64,000 nt of DNA, taken from Sympetrum striolatum (Eukaryota > Arthropoda > Insecta > Odonata > Libellulidae). Under the pieces are notes generated by a model that searched no databases, was not told where the DNA came from, and saw nothing but the letters and a program-made list of their open reading frames with translations. The position numbers were made by a program, and so were the translations under genes. Below, piece after piece: positions 62,304 through 64,000 of the stretch. Within the stretch, counting starts at the first letter, position 1. Each line of letters opens with the position of its first letter. Location: contig OX388349.1 of assembly GCA_947579665.1 (NCBI GenBank), forward strand, positions 21,918,459-21,982,458, given 5' to 3'.

Positions 62304-62421
62304 AGGCTCCCGGATAGCCATATGGGCATCATGATCGGCTTTGGTGGAAGCGGTCCCGGACTGGTGGGAGCCCACGGAAGAAATTACCTTAGCTGTCGAC
62401 GCTTTTTTTACAATAACTACT
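62304..62421 (+). mobile_element. tRNA-derived SINE, copy 2 (decayed)
   Basis: It repeats copy 1: 'ctcccggatagccatatggg', then 'ggctttggtggaagcggtcccgg', then 'gggagccc', 'aaattaccttagctgtcgacgc' and a 'caataactactac' tail. The B-box is damaged by a deletion, so it is presumably inactive. Confidence 0.7.
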
Positions 62422-63637
62422 ACAAAATCGAATATTTCAAGAAAAATGTTATTGGTAGTTTTAAAGAATTCTTACTGAGGTTCCAATATGGGTGAGGCCC
62501 AATTTTAATTCCGACTCTGCATTTATACGATTATAAAATGCGTTGAAAAATGCGGATTCGAGATGATTTGAAAGTAGGTGTCCTGCATTTCAATAATTTC
62601 GATAATATACTTTCGCATCAAGAACGGTTTCTATCAAGTGCCTATAGGAATAGCAAATCCCAAGAGTTTTTCGAGTTTATTCAACCGCGATAAGTTTTCC
62701 TGAAGAAGAGCAGTAAAGAGGCCCATCAAGGAAGTAGGCAAACATTTACTGTCCCGCTTTTTTCCCCATACATGCGTCTTTGCATTTTGGAGTATTTCAC
62801 GGATATGTACTCTAAAAGTAACGTCTTTTCCTTCTTGCTTCCTTTAACCAGACTCCCCTATAACATCTCTAAATCCGTGGCTGCTAATGCGTGATTGGAT
62901 TTACTATCGGTCTGCTTTATTCCTGCTATTATGTTCATTTTTTTAAGTTTCGGCTTCAATTTCACGCTGTCCGAGACTGGACTGGTGGTCATTGGTGACC
63001 TGGATTCCTCACGGACCAGTTCCGCTCATTACATAACTCAAATAGTTACTCAACTGACGCGCGATTTATTGTCGAATTTCGATTATTTCGTTGAATAGCA
63101 GTAAATTCTGTCTTTGTCGGAAATAAGTGAGATTCATTTATCAATGTGTTTTACCGATTCCGTTCACCTATGATTATTTCATTTGTCATTTGGCACAGGA
63201 TGGAGATTAATATAACTTTCATTTACTATTGTCCCAACCTTGTTGATTGCTGTGATGATACAAAGCTACTGAGGTATAAAGTCTATAAGATCTTTGATTG
63301 AGACGGAAAAGTCTCTTCTTCCATCTAACCTTTAGTCAATGATATTATATACGTCAAAATTTTTGTGTAGGTCAATAGAAATAGAGAGAAAAACTTTAGA
63401 AGGTGTAGATGTAAAAAAACCTAAGATGATATCTTAGGAAAAAAGATCCACTACAAGAAAACACCCGCCAAGAAGGGGGATATGAAAAACCTGCGCAAAC
63501 CTACTGATAGTACAAGCTAAAATATATAAAAGAAAACTATGTATGACTTGGGAATTACAAAAGCAGTACTATTACGAAATTAAAAAAAAAACTATAATAA
63601 AAGAAAATTAGAAAAAGGAAAAATTGCAATGGTAAAC

Positions 63638-63807
63638 AATGAGGAAATAATAAATATGACAAAAACATAAGATAAAACATTCAAATGAAATTACAAAAAT
63701 AATAAAATCAAATAAAAAAGACGAAGTTGCAGGAATACACTATGAGAAAATAATAAATATCACAAAAAATAAAATAAAATAAAACATTCAAATAATACAA
63801 ATTGTTT
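63638..63807. repeat. Imperfect direct repeat near right edge
   Basis: 'gaaataataaatatgaca...ataaaacattcaaat' (63638-63690) recurs as 'aaaataataaatatcaca...ataaaacattcaaat' (63747-63798). The period is about 105-108 bp in very A-rich DNA. Confidence 0.55.
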
Positions 63808-64000
63808 ATGTATGAGGTATGAGTGATGCTGAATAGTAAAAGTGCTACTAGTAGAGTCATTGTGTTTCACTTACGTCGACAGGTTCAGGTTACAAAATTT
63901 TGGTTTGAAGAGAAAAATAAGGTTGAACTACCTCACTCCTCATCTTTCCCAGTAAGCCTCATGCTCCTCTACTCTCTCTTGGTAGTTAATCTACCGAGGT

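Larger units (their letters stand above)
58128..64000. other. First intron of liprin-beta gene (open at right edge)
   Basis: A long intron with no recognisable coding exon. Repeats in it are listed separately (61315-61380, 61920-62036, the SINEs at 62124-62421 and the direct repeat at 63638-63807). The stretch 58128-60900 is AT-rich and otherwise featureless. A GC-richer patch at 60980-61200 is unclassified. Confidence 0.5.

Noticed and set aside
62895..63098. 67-codon plus-strand frame considered as a liprin-beta exon
   Set aside because: It lacks coiled-coil character and resemblance to liprin-beta residues following the first exon, and the flanking splice sites are poor.
1..64000. CRISPR arrays, operons or prokaryotic defence systems
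   Set aside because: The window is eukaryotic, with spliced genes. The only regularly spaced repeats are the B-box tandem array and short satellites.

Overview
This is a 64 kb, AT-rich (roughly two-thirds A+T by eye), intron-containing animal sequence. It is almost certainly an arthropod and most likely an insect with a medium or large, transposon-bearing genome. Six conserved protein-coding genes can be read exon by exon with GT-AG introns, and the protein sequences place them in named families. The CNOT7 N-terminus has the form I associate with insect Pop2. I cannot name the species.

Layout: WDR18 (minus, N-terminal 244 codons only, running off the left edge) and MCTS1 (plus, 1291-6096) are head to head. 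ZFC3H1 (minus, 11129-20292), CNOT7/Pop2 (minus, 26977-39550) and EXD2 (minus, 43683-56070) follow in the same orientation. EXD2 is head to head with the first coding exon of a liprin-beta (PPFIBP1-type) gene at 57992-58127, whose remaining exons lie beyond the right edge. Five of the six genes work in RNA or ribosome metabolism: WDR18 in 60S biogenesis, MCTS1 in translation reinitiation and recycling, ZFC3H1 in nuclear exosome targeting, CNOT7 in mRNA deadenylation, and EXD2 as a 3'-5' exonuclease. Liprin-beta is a cytoskeletal or synaptic scaffold. I read the clustering as gene order, not an operon.

Repeats fill the spaces. They include a broken non-LTR retrotransposon (about 22.1-25.3 kb), a Penelope-like element with GIY-YIG endonuclease and a hammerhead-like motif (28.9-29.95 kb), and two opposed copies of one MITE-like family in CNOT7 introns. 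There is also a tandem array of about 165 bp monomers carrying tRNA B-box-like motifs (35.5-36.2 kb), env-bearing LTR-element remnants and a large fold-back element in the last EXD2 intron (44.6-48.2 kb), and a pair of tRNA-derived SINEs (62.1-62.4 kb).

The most notable gene-level observations are these. The ZFC3H1 homologue stops ten residues after its zinc finger, without the C-terminal TPR half known from vertebrates. A chain of well-formed splice sites lies downstream of it. EXD2 carries an in-frame 33 bp duplication. WDR18 appears to have an upstream short ORF in a spliced leader.
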